DNA of 36,954 nucleotides from Fidelibacterota bacterium UBA7300 (GTDB lineage: Bacteria; Fidelibacterota; Marinisomatia; Marinisomatales; UBA2128): the NCBI GenBank assembly GCA_002471865.1, contig DKQU01000062.1, forward strand, positions 1 to 36,954, written 5' to 3'. Each line of letters starts with the position of its first letter. The first letter of the stretch is position 1. The position numbers were made by a program, and so were the translations under genes. The notes below the pieces were generated by a model. That model made no database searches. It had not been told where the DNA came from and saw only the letters and a program-made list of their open reading frames with translations. This document shows positions 1-7,737 of this stretch, one piece after another.

Positions 1-20
1 TCGTGGAATAGGAGAACATT

Positions 21-329
21 GTGGCAGGACAGACGCTTAAAATTAGACTGAAAGCATATGATCACAAACTGTTGGATAAGTCCACAGATAAGATTGTGAA
101 AACAGTGAAGCAGACAGGAGCAATAATTTCGGGGCCAATTCCTTTGCCGACGAAGAGAACGATTTACACAGTTCTCCGTTCACCGCATGTAAACAAGAAG
201 TCAAGGGAACAGTTTCAAACCAAGGTACACAAGAGATTAATCGAAATCCTGAACGCTTCACCAAAAACTGCTGATGCATTGATGAAGCTTGATCTTTCCG
301 CTGGTGTAGATATCCAAATAAAGGCATAG
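21..329 (+). CDS. rpsJ: 30S ribosomal protein S10
   Basis: S10 lies in the head of the 30S subunit and, as NusE, joins NusB in transcription antitermination complexes. The 102-residue product has the usual length and the family's N-terminal segment KIRLKAYDHKLLDKS. It also has the central loop GPIPLPTKRTIYTVLRSPH and the following basic HVNKKSREQF. The start is GTG at 21, chosen because GGAG at 11-14 is correctly spaced and because translation then begins MAGQTLKIRLKAYDH as in other S10 proteins. It is the first gene of the operon inside the window. rplC follows after 3 nt. The window edge cuts upstream sequence, so no operon promoter can be judged. Confidence 0.98.
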   Translation: MAGQTLKIRLKAYDHKLLDKSTDKIVKTVKQTGAIISGPIPLPTKRTIYTVLRSPHVNKKSREQFQTKVHKRLIEILNASPKTADALMKLDLSAGVDIQIKA

Positions 330-332
330 CAA

Positions 333-950
333 GTGAACAGTTTAATTGGAAAAAAAATAGGAATGACCCGCATTTTCAGCAATGATGGACGTAGTTTGCC
401 TGTAACTATAGTTCAAGCTGGACCATGTGTGGTAACTCAAGTTAAATCTGAAAAAAATGATGGTTATCTAGCAGTTCAGTTAGGATTTGAAGATAAATTA
501 GAAAAAAAGACAACAAAACCTGAATTGGGACATTTTAAAAAAGCCGGTACAGCACCTAAGCGACATTTGATGGAATTTCCAGTCCAAAAGAGTAGAATAC
601 CTGTTGCTGGAAAAGAATACACTGTAGCGCTATTTAAAGAAGGCGATCGTGTGACAATTCGAGGTACTTCAAAAGGTAAAGGCTTTGCAGGTGTTGTTAA
701 ACGCCACGGTTTTAGCGGCGGTCCAAAAACTCACGGTCAGTCAGATCAACTGCGTGCACCGGGATCTATTGGTCAATCTTCTGATCCTTCAAGAGTTTGG
801 CCGGGAATGAAAATGCCTGGACAGATGGGGAATAAAACGGCTGTTATAAACAATTTAGAAATCGTGAAAGTTGACGAGGAAAATGGACATCTTTTCATTA
901 AAGGAGCAGTACCGGGAGCTCCAAACGGAATTGTCGTAATTACTAAGTAG
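333..950 (+). CDS. rplC: 50S ribosomal protein L3
   Basis: L3 is an early 23S rRNA-binding assembly protein whose extended loop reaches toward the peptidyl transferase centre. The 205-residue product starts NSLIGKKIGMTRIF after the initiator and has the conserved glycine-rich core GTSKGKGFAGVVKRHGF. It also has the PGQMGNKTAV segment near residue 165-175, which contains the Gln that is methylated in some bacteria. The start is GTG at 333, supported by alignment of the N-terminus with the family; the ribosome binding site is weak (AAGG near 321). The gap to rplD is 8 nt. Confidence 0.98.
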   Translation: MNSLIGKKIGMTRIFSNDGRSLPVTIVQAGPCVVTQVKSEKNDGYLAVQLGFEDKLEKKTTKPELGHFKKAGTAPKRHLMEFPVQKSRIPVAGKEYTVALFKEGDRVTIRGTSKGKGFAGVVKRHGFSGGPKTHGQSDQLRAPGSIGQSSDPSRVWPGMKMPGQMGNKTAVINNLEIVKVDEENGHLFIKGAVPGAPNGIVVITK

Positions 951-958
951 AGGTTTAG

Positions 959-1588
959 ATGGAATTGTCAGTATTAGATCAGAGTGGTAACATTACCTCA
1001 AAAATAGAGGTAGATGATTCTGTTTTTAAAGTAACTCCCAATGAAGAAGCTGTTCATCGGGCAATGGTTGCTGAGATGACGAACGCACGGACCGGTACTC
1101 ACTCTACAAAAACTCGCTCCGAAGTACGGGGCGGAGGTAGAAAACCTTGGCGTCAGAAAGGGACTGGACGTGCTCGTGCTGGTACCACCAGTTCACCTAT
1201 TTGGAGAGGTGGTGGAGTAATATTCGGACCTAAACCAAAAAGTTATGAGAAGAAGCTTCCTAAAAAAATGAGAAGATTAGCTCGGAAGAGCGTTCTTTCT
1301 AAAAGAGTATCAGATAAAGCAGTCATGGTGATAGATAGCGTAAAGCTAGAGGAAGTAAAAACGAAAAAATTTGTTGAGGTTTTGGAAAAACTTGGTATAA
1401 ACGATAAAAAAATCACGTTCTTACCTGCTGAATTGGATAAAAATGTCCTACTCTCTTCTCAGAATTTACCTAATGTTTTCGTTGTTCAGGCAGAGAGTGC
1501 TTCTACTTACGATTTATTAGATTGTGAGGTTATTTTGTTTGATAAAGAAGGGATCCAGCGGCTAAATAGTCAGTTGGCAGTATCATAA
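959..1588 (+). CDS. rplD: 50S ribosomal protein L4
   Basis: L4 binds 23S rRNA and sends a long basic loop into the nascent-peptide exit tunnel. The loop is visible at about residues 45-85, with GGGRKPWRQKGTGRAR as its tip motif, followed by the GVIFGPKP segment. At 209 residues the length is normal. In enterobacteria L4 also represses its own S10 operon, but the leader needed to judge this here lies outside the window. Start ATG 959 is preceded by AGAGGTTTAG. rplW begins 1 nt after the stop, so translational coupling is likely. Confidence 0.98.
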   Translation: MELSVLDQSGNITSKIEVDDSVFKVTPNEEAVHRAMVAEMTNARTGTHSTKTRSEVRGGGRKPWRQKGTGRARAGTTSSPIWRGGGVIFGPKPKSYEKKLPKKMRRLARKSVLSKRVSDKAVMVIDSVKLEEVKTKKFVEVLEKLGINDKKITFLPAELDKNVLLSSQNLPNVFVVQAESASTYDLLDCEVILFDKEGIQRLNSQLAVS

Positions 1589-1589
1589 A

Positions 1590-1913
1590 ATGAATAAGAC
1601 ACGAAAAGTAATTATGAAGCCGTTGCTCACCGAGAAAATGAGCCACTTAGAAGAGTCCGAGAGGAAATATGCTTTTCATGTAAATCCCGATTCAAACAAA
1701 ATTGAAGTGAAGAACGCAGTAGAAAAGAAATTTGATGTAAAGGTGACGAAAGTTACCACAATGAATTTTCAAGGAAAAAGTAAGCAGATGACTATGCGTA
1801 GTGGAGGTCGTCCCATTCGGACAAGTGGTCAGCGTTCCAATTGGAAGAAAGCTATCGTTACGCTGCAAGAAGGATATACCATTGATCTGTTTGGAATGGA
1901 GGCAGAAAGCTAA
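1590..1913 (+). CDS. rplW: 50S ribosomal protein L23
   Basis: L23 sits at the exit of the peptide tunnel, where trigger factor and the signal recognition particle dock. The 107-residue protein shows the family N-terminus VIMKPLLTEKMSHLEES and the middle NKIEVKNAVEKKFDVKVTKV. The C-terminal part QRSNWKKAIVTLQEGYTIDLF is slightly longer than in many L23s. The stop codon TAA and the rplB start ATG share one base (1913), a classic coupling arrangement. The start at 1590 lies 1 nt after the rplD stop. Confidence 0.98.
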   Translation: MNKTRKVIMKPLLTEKMSHLEESERKYAFHVNPDSNKIEVKNAVEKKFDVKVTKVTTMNFQGKSKQMTMRSGGRPIRTSGQRSNWKKAIVTLQEGYTIDLFGMEAES

Positions 1914-2740
1914 TGCCTGTTAAGACAGTAAAACCGATGACTCCAGGACAGCGTGGTAAAACTATCTCGACGTTTGAAGAGATTACTAAATCTAAGCCTG
2001 AGAAAAGTCTGACTCGATCTCTAAAGAAGTCAGGCGGCAGAAATAACAAAGGTCGTATCACTTCCAGACGTAGAGGTGGTGGGCACAAGCGGAAGTATCG
2101 AATCATCGATTTCAAACGAGATAAATATGATATTCCAGCAAAAGTAGCCTCTATCGAATATGATCCAAATCGTTCTGCTAGGATAGCACTACTTCATTTT
2201 GTTGATGGCGAAAAAAGATATATACTGTCTCCATATGGCTTAAAGGTAGGAGATACTGTCATTTCTGGGGAAAATATTCCACTCAGGATTGGCAATTGTT
2301 TACCGTTGAAGAATATCCCATCGGGTCACATGGTGCACAACATTGAATTGGTACCCGGTCGTGGCGGGCAAATGGTGAGAAGTGCTGGAACAGGTGCTCA
2401 AATCATGGCAAAGGATGCAGGTATGGTAACTCTGAAGCTTCCATCGAAAGAGCTACGATTAATCAGAGAAGATTGTTTTGCCACTATTGGTGAAGTCGGA
2501 AATAGAAGTCATGAAACTATACAAATTGGAAAAGCAGGTAGAAATCGATGGAGAGGTCGTAGACCTAAAGTACGTGGAGTGGCAATGAATCCTGTAGATC
2601 ATCCAATGGGTGGTGGAGAAGGAAAGTCTTCCGGAGGACGGCATCCCTGCTCTCCGACTGGAATTCCTTCAAAAGGGTACAGAACTCGGAAAAAGAATAA
2701 ATCATCTAATAAATTTATTGTTAAGAGGAGGAAAAAATAA
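1913..2740 (+). CDS. rplB: 50S ribosomal protein L2
   Basis: L2 is a primary 23S rRNA binder needed for subunit joining and peptidyl transfer. The protein has 275 residues, the usual length. Diagnostic segments are GRNNKGRITSRRRGGGHKR near residue 45-63, and RGVAMNPVDHPMGGGEG near residue 220-237, which contains the conserved functional His. The lysine/arginine-rich tail ends in NKFIVKRRKK. It overlaps rplW by one base at its start and rpsS by one base at its end, so three genes are coupled here. Confidence 0.99.
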   Translation: MPVKTVKPMTPGQRGKTISTFEEITKSKPEKSLTRSLKKSGGRNNKGRITSRRRGGGHKRKYRIIDFKRDKYDIPAKVASIEYDPNRSARIALLHFVDGEKRYILSPYGLKVGDTVISGENIPLRIGNCLPLKNIPSGHMVHNIELVPGRGGQMVRSAGTGAQIMAKDAGMVTLKLPSKELRLIREDCFATIGEVGNRSHETIQIGKAGRNRWRGRRPKVRGVAMNPVDHPMGGGEGKSSGGRHPCSPTGIPSKGYRTRKKNKSSNKFIVKRRKK

Positions 2741-3009
2741 TGGGACGTTCGGTCAAAAAAGGACCCTACGTAGACGAGAAACTCTTGAAAAAGATTAAAG
2801 TCATGAAAAAAGGAAAGAAAAAGACAGTCATCAAAACTTGGTCAAGACGATGCATTGTTACTCCCGATTTTGTAGGACAGACAATTGCTGTACACAATGG
2901 TAGACAATTCATTCCTGTATTCATATCTGAAAATATGGTTGGACATACTTTGGGTGAATTTTCTCCGACGAGAACATTTCGGATACATTCCGGAGATAGG
3001 AAAAGCTAA
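2740..3009 (+). CDS. rpsS: 30S ribosomal protein S19
   Basis: S19 is in the 30S head and contacts S13 and the 23S rRNA at the inter-subunit bridge. The 89-residue product has the family signature RSVKKGPYVDEKLLKKI and the C-terminal block GHTLGEFSPTRTFRIHSGD. An AGGAGG Shine-Dalgarno lies just upstream inside the end of rplB (about 2725-2731). Its stop is followed after 4 nt by the rplV start. Confidence 0.98.
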   Translation: MGRSVKKGPYVDEKLLKKIKVMKKGKKKTVIKTWSRRCIVTPDFVGQTIAVHNGRQFIPVFISENMVGHTLGEFSPTRTFRIHSGDRKS

Positions 3010-3013
3010 TATC

Positions 3014-3361
3014 ATGGAATCAATTGCTAAAGCTCGATATATCCGTCAGTCAGCTAGAAAAGTGAGGAAAATGCTGGATCTTGTTCGTGGAGAAAATGTA
3101 GAAAAAGCTTTAAACGTATTGCATTTTTCTCCTCAAAAGGCTTCTAATGTTATTGAGGGTACCATCCATTCAGCTGTTGCTAATATGTTGCAAACTGAAG
3201 AAGGTAAATCGACTGATCCCGAAAATCTGCTAATAAAAGAAGCTTTTGTAGATGAAGGACCGACTATGCGGCGATTTCGTGCAGGTGCTATGGGACGAGT
3301 TAAAAGAATCAGAAAAAGATCAAGTCATTTAACGATAGTTTTATCAGATGAGAATTCATAA
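3014..3361 (+). CDS. rplV: 50S ribosomal protein L22
   Basis: L22 lines the peptide exit tunnel with its beta hairpin and binds several 23S domains. I chose ATG 3014 (115 residues) because translation then begins MESIAKARYIRQSARKVRKM, which matches L22. An upstream in-frame extension from 2885 only reads through rpsS in another frame. AGGAAAAG near 2998-3005 serves as ribosome binding site. The C-terminal hairpin region GPTMRRFRAGAMGRVKRI is clear. The gap to rpsC is 11 nt. Confidence 0.97.
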   Translation: MESIAKARYIRQSARKVRKMLDLVRGENVEKALNVLHFSPQKASNVIEGTIHSAVANMLQTEEGKSTDPENLLIKEAFVDEGPTMRRFRAGAMGRVKRIRKRSSHLTIVLSDENS

Positions 3362-3372
3362 GCGAGGTTAAT

Positions 3373-3999
3373 GTGGGTCAAAAAACACATCCAATAGGTT
3401 TTAGGTTGGGAATAAATAAACCGTGGAGTTCTAATTGGTTCGCCACAAAGGATTTTCCGGAGTTTATGGCTGAGGATATCCGTGTAAGAAAATATATTGA
3501 TAAAAGATTACCAAATGCAGGTGTATCGCGAGTTGATATTGATAGAACAAGTAAAAATCTGACTATAACTATAAATACCGCACGCCCGGGGATCGTAATT
3601 GGAAAAGGCGGGGAAGAGGTTGACCGCTTAAAGGAAGAGCTAACGAGGCTTACTGGTCAGAAAATTCAAGTTAATATTCTAGAAATTAAGCGCCCGGAAT
3701 TGGATGCCAAACTAGTTGGAGAAAATATTGCACATCAGCTCATCAGAAAAATAGCTTATCGTAGAGCAGTGAAGAAATCTATTCAGTCGACTATTCGAAT
3801 GGGTGCTGAAGGAATTAGAATCAGAGTAGCTGGACGGTTAGGTGGTGCTGAGATCGCTAGATCTGAAACATTTCGTGAAGGTAAAGTTCCTTTACATACA
3901 CTTAGATCTGATATTGATTTTGCAATTACTGAAGCAAAAACAACGTATGGCATTATTGGCATAAAAGTTTGGATTTATAAAGGAGAGATTAGCACCTAA
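3373..3999 (+). CDS. rpsC: 30S ribosomal protein S3
   Basis: S3 forms the mRNA entry channel with S4 and S5 and has helicase activity on incoming mRNA. The type II KH domain is seen in IVIGKGGEEVDRLKEEL (GKGG loop near residue 77-80). The C-terminal domain contains MGAEGIRIRVAGRLGGAEIA. At 208 residues it lacks the long C-terminal tails seen in some taxa. The start is GTG at 3373, giving VGQKTHPIGFRLGI as in the family, with GAGG at 3363-3366. The stop overlaps the rplP start by one base. Confidence 0.98.
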   Translation: MGQKTHPIGFRLGINKPWSSNWFATKDFPEFMAEDIRVRKYIDKRLPNAGVSRVDIDRTSKNLTITINTARPGIVIGKGGEEVDRLKEELTRLTGQKIQVNILEIKRPELDAKLVGENIAHQLIRKIAYRRAVKKSIQSTIRMGAEGIRIRVAGRLGGAEIARSETFREGKVPLHTLRSDIDFAITEAKTTYGIIGIKVWIYKGEIST

Positions 4000-4418
4000 T
4001 GTTAGAGCCGCGAAAAGTTAAGTGGAGAAGAGTCCATCGAGGTCGGCGCAGAGGCATGGCTACTAAAGGAAGTCATGTAGCTTTTGGTAGTTTTGGCTTA
4101 AAAGCACTGGAGTCTGGATGGGTGACGGCTCGGCAAATTGAATCTTGTCGTGTAGCTATAATCCGTAAGATTAGAAAACACGGTCGTATGTGGATTAGAA
4201 TTTTTCCTGACAAGCCAATTACTAAAAAGCCTGCAGAAGTCAGGATGGGTAAAGGAAAGGGAGCTCCCGATCAGTGGGTAGCTGTAGTCAAACCTGGTAG
4301 AATATTATTTGAAGTTGAAGGGGTACCTCGTGAATTAGCTGCGGAAGCTTTTCGGATGGCAGGATATAAACTTCCCATCAAAACAAAATTAGCAGAACGC
4401 CGAGAACAGGCAGGATAA
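3999..4418 (+). CDS. rplP: 50S ribosomal protein L16
   Basis: L16 binds 5S/23S rRNA near the A site and helps organise the aminoacyl-tRNA binding region. The 139-residue protein begins MLEPRKVKWRRVHRGRRRG and contains GKGKGAPDQWVAVVKPGRI plus the FRMAGYKLPIKT C-terminal motif. The start ATG overlaps the rpsC stop in a TAATG junction, so the two are probably translated together. Confidence 0.98.
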   Translation: MLEPRKVKWRRVHRGRRRGMATKGSHVAFGSFGLKALESGWVTARQIESCRVAIIRKIRKHGRMWIRIFPDKPITKKPAEVRMGKGKGAPDQWVAVVKPGRILFEVEGVPRELAAEAFRMAGYKLPIKTKLAERREQAG

Positions 4419-4432
4419 ACTGGAGCTTTGTG

Positions 4433-4654
4433 ATGAGACGTGAAGAATTGCGAGAGATGTCTGCAAAAGAACTGGAATCAAGGCTTTTAGATAATTTGGA
4501 AGAGCTGGAAAATTTACAGTTCCAAAAGGCGCTACAGCAGTTAGAAAATCCATTAAGGATTCGTCATTTACGCAGAGAAGTCGCACAGGTAAAAACAGCA
4601 CTTCGAGGAATTGAATTAGGATTAAGAAGTACTTCAGAAAGTGAGGATAACTAA
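4433..4654 (+). CDS. rpmC: 50S ribosomal protein L29
   Basis: L29 lies beside L23 at the peptide tunnel exit. The protein of 73 residues is a two-helix hairpin with EELREMSAKELESRLLDNLEEL and RIRHLRREVAQVKTAL recognisable from the family. There are two adjacent possible starts, GTG 4430 and ATG 4433. I prefer the ATG because GGAG at 4422-4425 is better spaced for it. The C-terminus is a little longer than usual. The rpsQ start follows 1 nt after the stop. Confidence 0.95.
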   Translation: MRREELREMSAKELESRLLDNLEELENLQFQKALQQLENPLRIRHLRREVAQVKTALRGIELGLRSTSESEDN

Positions 4655-4655
4655 A

Positions 4656-4919
4656 GTGAACGACCGAGGCAGAAAACAGATGTTAATGGGAAAAGTTATT
4701 CGAAATTCTGGTTCCAAGACGGTCATCGTAGAAGTGTCAAGAAAAATTAAACATCCTGTTTACAAAAAATATATAGTAAAGAAAAAGAAATATGTGGCTC
4801 ATGATGAAAATGAACAATATGGAGCAGGTGACAAGGTTAATATTATCGCTTCTCCTCCGATTAGCAAAACTAAGCGGTGGCGGGTCACAGAGTTATTAGA
4901 AAAAGGAAAAGCAGAGTAA
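4656..4919 (+). CDS. rpsQ: 30S ribosomal protein S17
   Basis: S17 is a primary 16S rRNA binder in the 30S body, with an OB fold. The region reads open from GTG 4641. I choose GTG 4656 because it gives NDRGRKQMLMGKVIRNSG after the initiator, matching the family N-terminus, and because GAGG at 4642-4645 is then properly spaced. That gives 87 residues. The conserved HPVYKKYIVKKKKYVAHDE and DKVNIIASPPISKTKRW blocks are present. The upstream choice would overlap rpmC by 14 nt. Confidence 0.95.
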   Translation: MNDRGRKQMLMGKVIRNSGSKTVIVEVSRKIKHPVYKKYIVKKKKYVAHDENEQYGAGDKVNIIASPPISKTKRWRVTELLEKGKAE

Positions 4920-4945
4920 CGATATCTTAGAAGTAAGGAAAGATT

Positions 4946-5314
4946 ATGATCCAACAAGAAACAAGATTAAAAGTAGCAGACAATACTGGAGCAAAGGAAG
5001 TTCTGGCTTTCAAAATTCTTGGAGGCACTAGAAAGCGATATGCTCGTGTGGGTGATATTGTAGTGGTTACTATAAAGCAAGCGATTCCTGGTGGACTAGT
5101 AAAGAAAGGCGAAATATCAAAAGCCGTAGTGGTAAGAACTCGGAAAGAAATTCGTAGAAACGATGGCTCATATGTTCGTTTTGATGACAACGCTGCGGTC
5201 TTATTAGACAATTCTCTTGAACCGAGGGGAACCCGAATTTTTGGTCCTGTCTCTCGAGAACTAAGAGATGGCGGGTTTATGAAAATTGTTTCTATGGCAC
5301 CGGAGGTTATATAG
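4946..5314 (+). CDS. rplN: 50S ribosomal protein L14
   Basis: L14 sits at the 50S face that contacts the 30S subunit and is the docking site of the silencing factor RsfS in other bacteria. The 122-residue product starts MIQQETRLKVADNTGAKEV and contains KKGEISKAVVVRTRKEIRR and the C-terminal RIFGPVSRELR. AAGGAAAG upstream of ATG 4946 is the ribosome binding site. The rplX start is 1 nt after the stop. Confidence 0.98.
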   Translation: MIQQETRLKVADNTGAKEVLAFKILGGTRKRYARVGDIVVVTIKQAIPGGLVKKGEISKAVVVRTRKEIRRNDGSYVRFDDNAAVLLDNSLEPRGTRIFGPVSRELRDGGFMKIVSMAPEVI

Positions 5315-5315
5315 T

Positions 5316-5624
5316 ATGCACATCAAAAAGGGCGATAATGTGATGATCTTATCTGGAGCTTACAAAGGTAAGACTGGCAAAGTACTATATGTCATACCAA
5401 ACCGGAATAGAGCTATCGTAGAGAGCGTGAATTTTGTTAAGCGACACAGTCGTCCAACTCAACAAAATCCACAAGGAGGGATTGTCGAGAAGGAAGCCTC
5501 TATTCATGTTTCAAATCTTGCAGTTGTTGTCGGTGGGAATCCTACACGTGTTGGGTACAGATTTCTCGACACTGGTCGAAAAGTACGAGTATCTCGGAAA
5601 ACTGGCGAAGACATCGATTCTTAG
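5316..5624 (+). CDS. rplX: 50S ribosomal protein L24
   Basis: L24 is one of the two assembly-initiator proteins of the 50S subunit. I start at ATG 5316 (102 residues, MHIKKGDNVMILSGAYKGKT), which gives the KOW motif at the N-terminus as in the family. GGAGG at 5302-5306 precedes it. The longer open frame from 5286 would overlap rplN. The Asn-rich and Arg-rich middle NFVKRHSRPTQQNPQGGIVEKE is typical. The ribosome binding site of rplE (AGGAG) overlaps its stop. Confidence 0.97.
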   Translation: MHIKKGDNVMILSGAYKGKTGKVLYVIPNRNRAIVESVNFVKRHSRPTQQNPQGGIVEKEASIHVSNLAVVVGGNPTRVGYRFLDTGRKVRVSRKTGEDIDS

Positions 5625-5632
5625 GAGTAAAT

Positions 5633-6574
5633 GTGGTTAAGGAAGAAAACAAAGAGACCAAAACGAAATCCGCTGCCAAAGAGGAAGTGAAGAAAACTAT
5701 CAAGAAGCCTGCAGCAAAAAAAAGCAGTGCAAAGAAAACTGTTGCCAAGAAAAGTACTGATAAGAAAACCACAAAGAAAAAAAGCAGTACTAAGAAAGCA
5801 ACTGCCATCAAGAAAGATAAAGATACTAAAACAAAAGCTAAAAGAAGCAGCTCAACAAAAACAGCTTCAAAGAAAAAGCCTGAGCCTAAAAAAGCATCTA
5901 AGGTTTCAAAAAGTTCTCCTAAAAAGAAAGTGGAATACCAACCGTCTTTTCAGGCATACTATCGTGATAAGATTGTACCGACTATGATGATGGAACTAGG
6001 TTACAAAAATGGTTTAGAGGTTCCTAGTTTAAACAAAATTTCACTAAATGTTGGAATTGGTGATGCAAGGAATGAATCAGGATCTCTCGAAAAAGCATCT
6101 GATGATTTAGCGATAATAACAGGACAAAAAGCAGTTATTACAACAGCTAGAAAAGCTATCTCGAATTTTAAGCTCAGAGTTGGTGATCCAGTCGGTTGCC
6201 GAGTAACACTCCGCGGCTGGAAAATGTATGAATTTCTTGAGCGACTCATTTCCATCGCACTTCCAAGGGTTCGAGATTTTAGAGGATTATCTGCCAAGTC
6301 GTTTGATGGTCGAGGAAACTATAGTTTGGGGATTCAAGAGCATGTTGTTTTCCCAGAGATTGATTATGATAAAATTGATAAGATAAGAGGTTTAGATATC
6401 GCAATCGTAACGACAGCAGAAACGGATCGAGAAGGTTATGAGTTGTTAAAATTACTCGGATTTCCATTTAGGCTTGATAACCGTTTTGAGCGAGAAAAAA
6501 ATAAGAATGGTAATGTAGCAGATAGTACTGATGCCCAACCTGAAAAATTAACTGAAGCAGCTGAGGTGGCCTGA
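5633..6574 (+). CDS. rplE: 50S ribosomal protein L5 with long basic N-terminal extension
   Basis: L5 binds 5S rRNA and contacts the P-site tRNA. The normal L5 fold occupies about residues 103-285 (FQAYYRDKIVPTMMMELGYK; GQKAVITTARKAISNFKLR; GLDIAIVTTAETDREGYELL). It is preceded by ~100 residues made almost only of Lys, Ala, Ser and Thr with repeated (S/A/T)KK units, resembling histone H1-like tails. The C-terminus adds ~25 charged residues. Total 313 residues against about 180 for typical L5. The GTG start at 5633 has AGGAG at 5623-5627 with good spacing. An internal GTG at 5930 could yield a near-normal L5 but lacks a convincing Shine-Dalgarno. The extension is in frame, without stop, and fills an otherwise empty 300 nt, so I believe it is translated. 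Function of the tail is unknown; nucleic-acid binding is inference. Confidence 0.95.
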   Translation: MVKEENKETKTKSAAKEEVKKTIKKPAAKKSSAKKTVAKKSTDKKTTKKKSSTKKATAIKKDKDTKTKAKRSSSTKTASKKKPEPKKASKVSKSSPKKKVEYQPSFQAYYRDKIVPTMMMELGYKNGLEVPSLNKISLNVGIGDARNESGSLEKASDDLAIITGQKAVITTARKAISNFKLRVGDPVGCRVTLRGWKMYEFLERLISIALPRVRDFRGLSAKSFDGRGNYSLGIQEHVVFPEIDYDKIDKIRGLDIAIVTTAETDREGYELLKLLGFPFRLDNRFEREKNKNGNVADSTDAQPEKLTEAAEVA

Positions 6575-6759
6575 TGGCAAAAAAATCACTCATCGCTAAA
6601 TCAAAGCGTAAACCAAAGTTCAGTACTCGCAAATATCATCGGTGCTCTAATTGTGGTCGTCCAAGGGGATATTTAAGGAGATTCGGACTATGTCGCCTCT
6701 GCTTCCGAGAGATGGCACTGAAAGGTGAGATTCCAGGCGTGACAAAGGCGAGTTGGTAA
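6574..6759 (+). CDS. rpsN: 30S ribosomal protein S14, zinc-binding short form
   Basis: This is the 61-residue zinc-ribbon (C+) form of S14 that sits in the 30S head. Cys24 and Cys27 (CSNC) and Cys40 and Cys43 (CRLC) provide the zinc site. The C-terminus GEIPGVTKASW is typical. Its ATG overlaps the last base of the rplE stop (TGATGG), so translation is coupled to the extended L5. Only this zinc form is seen in the window; a zinc-independent paralogue elsewhere cannot be excluded. Confidence 0.98.
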   Translation: MAKKSLIAKSKRKPKFSTRKYHRCSNCGRPRGYLRRFGLCRLCFREMALKGEIPGVTKASW

Positions 6760-6779
6760 GCTAAGAGGAGATAATTTAA

Positions 6780-7178
6780 GTGACAATGACAGATCCAGTA
6801 GCTGATCTCTTGACAAGAATCAGAAATGCACAAAGCGTGAACCATCATTTTGTTGATATGCCGCTTTCGAATTTGAAAAAGAGAATATTGTTTATCCTTA
6901 GGGAAGAACACTATATACGAGATTTTATCATTGTAAAAGATGATAAAGGAGATCGTCTTCGAGCATTCCTGAAATATGACTCTAATGGTGGGCCGGTTAT
7001 TGCTTCAATTAGCCGTGTAAGTAAGCCTGGCCGAAGAGTCTATGCCAAAGCTGGGGATATACCTAAAGTGCTGGATGGTTTGGGAATTGCTATTCTTACA
7101 ACTTCGCAAGGTGTTATTTCTGATAAAGTAGCCCGAAAAATGAATGTAGGCGGCGAAATTTTATGCAACGTTTGGTAG
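6780..7178 (+). CDS. rpsH: 30S ribosomal protein S8
   Basis: S8 binds the central domain of 16S rRNA and, in enterobacteria, represses the spc operon. The 132-residue product begins VTMTDPVADLLTRIRNAQ and ends with the invariant-type GVISDKVARKMNVGGEILCNVW. GTG 6780 is chosen over ATG 6786 because AGAGGAG at 6764-6770 is well spaced for the GTG only. Gap to rplF is 8 nt. Confidence 0.97.
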   Translation: MTMTDPVADLLTRIRNAQSVNHHFVDMPLSNLKKRILFILREEHYIRDFIIVKDDKGDRLRAFLKYDSNGGPVIASISRVSKPGRRVYAKAGDIPKVLDGLGIAILTTSQGVISDKVARKMNVGGEILCNVW

Positions 7179-7186
7179 GATAGAAA

Positions 7187-7732
7187 ATGTCAAGAATTGG
7201 AAAACAACCCATTGAAATACCTGACGGAGTTAAGATAAAATTTGACCAGAAACACGTCACTATTACAGGAGAAAAAGGGAGTCTAGAATTTGATATTCAT
7301 CCTGAAATCGATGTTCTTCAGGAGAATAGTTCAATCGTGGTGAACAGACCATCAGATAGTAAAACTCACCGCGCTCTTCATGGGACCATGCGGGCAATAC
7401 TTCAGAATCTCGTGAAGGGTGTTTCAGAAGGATTTACTAAAGAGTTAACTATTCAGGGCGTTGGATATCGGGCCAATTTAGAAGGTGCTAGACTTAAACT
7501 GCTATTGGGTTTCTCTCATGATATTTATTTTGAACCTCCTGATGGTATTCAACTCACTGCAACTAGGAATAATATTACAGTATCAGGAATTGATAAACAG
7601 TTAGTTGGTCAAGTAGCAGCAAAAATTCGATCTTTCCGTCCGCCAGAACCTTACAAGGGGAAAGGTATTCGTTATAGAGACGAATATGTTCGTATTAAGA
7701 AGGGTAAGACCATTGGTGGAGTAGGAGAGTAA
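7187..7732 (+). CDS. rplF: 50S ribosomal protein L6
   Basis: L6 lies near the sarcin-ricin loop and the factor-binding site of the 50S subunit. The protein has 181 residues in two repeated domains. MSRIGKQPIEIPDGVKI is the N-terminus; the C-terminal repeat contains GFTKELTIQGVGYRANLEG and RSFRPPEPYKGKGIRY, a conserved L6 signature. An AGGATAGAAA stretch before ATG 7187 acts as ribosome binding site. Confidence 0.98.
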   Translation: MSRIGKQPIEIPDGVKIKFDQKHVTITGEKGSLEFDIHPEIDVLQENSSIVVNRPSDSKTHRALHGTMRAILQNLVKGVSEGFTKELTIQGVGYRANLEGARLKLLLGFSHDIYFEPPDGIQLTATRNNITVSGIDKQLVGQVAAKIRSFRPPEPYKGKGIRYRDEYVRIKKGKTIGGVGE

Positions 7733-7737
7733 CAGAC

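Noticed and set aside
4641..4655. Upstream GTG start for rpsQ
   Set aside because: It would overlap rpmC and add residues not found in S17; the GTG at 4656 fits the family and the ribosome binding site.
5727..5987. A Lys-rich 86-residue open frame
   Set aside because: It is a shifted reading of the L5 extension; no ribosome binding site.
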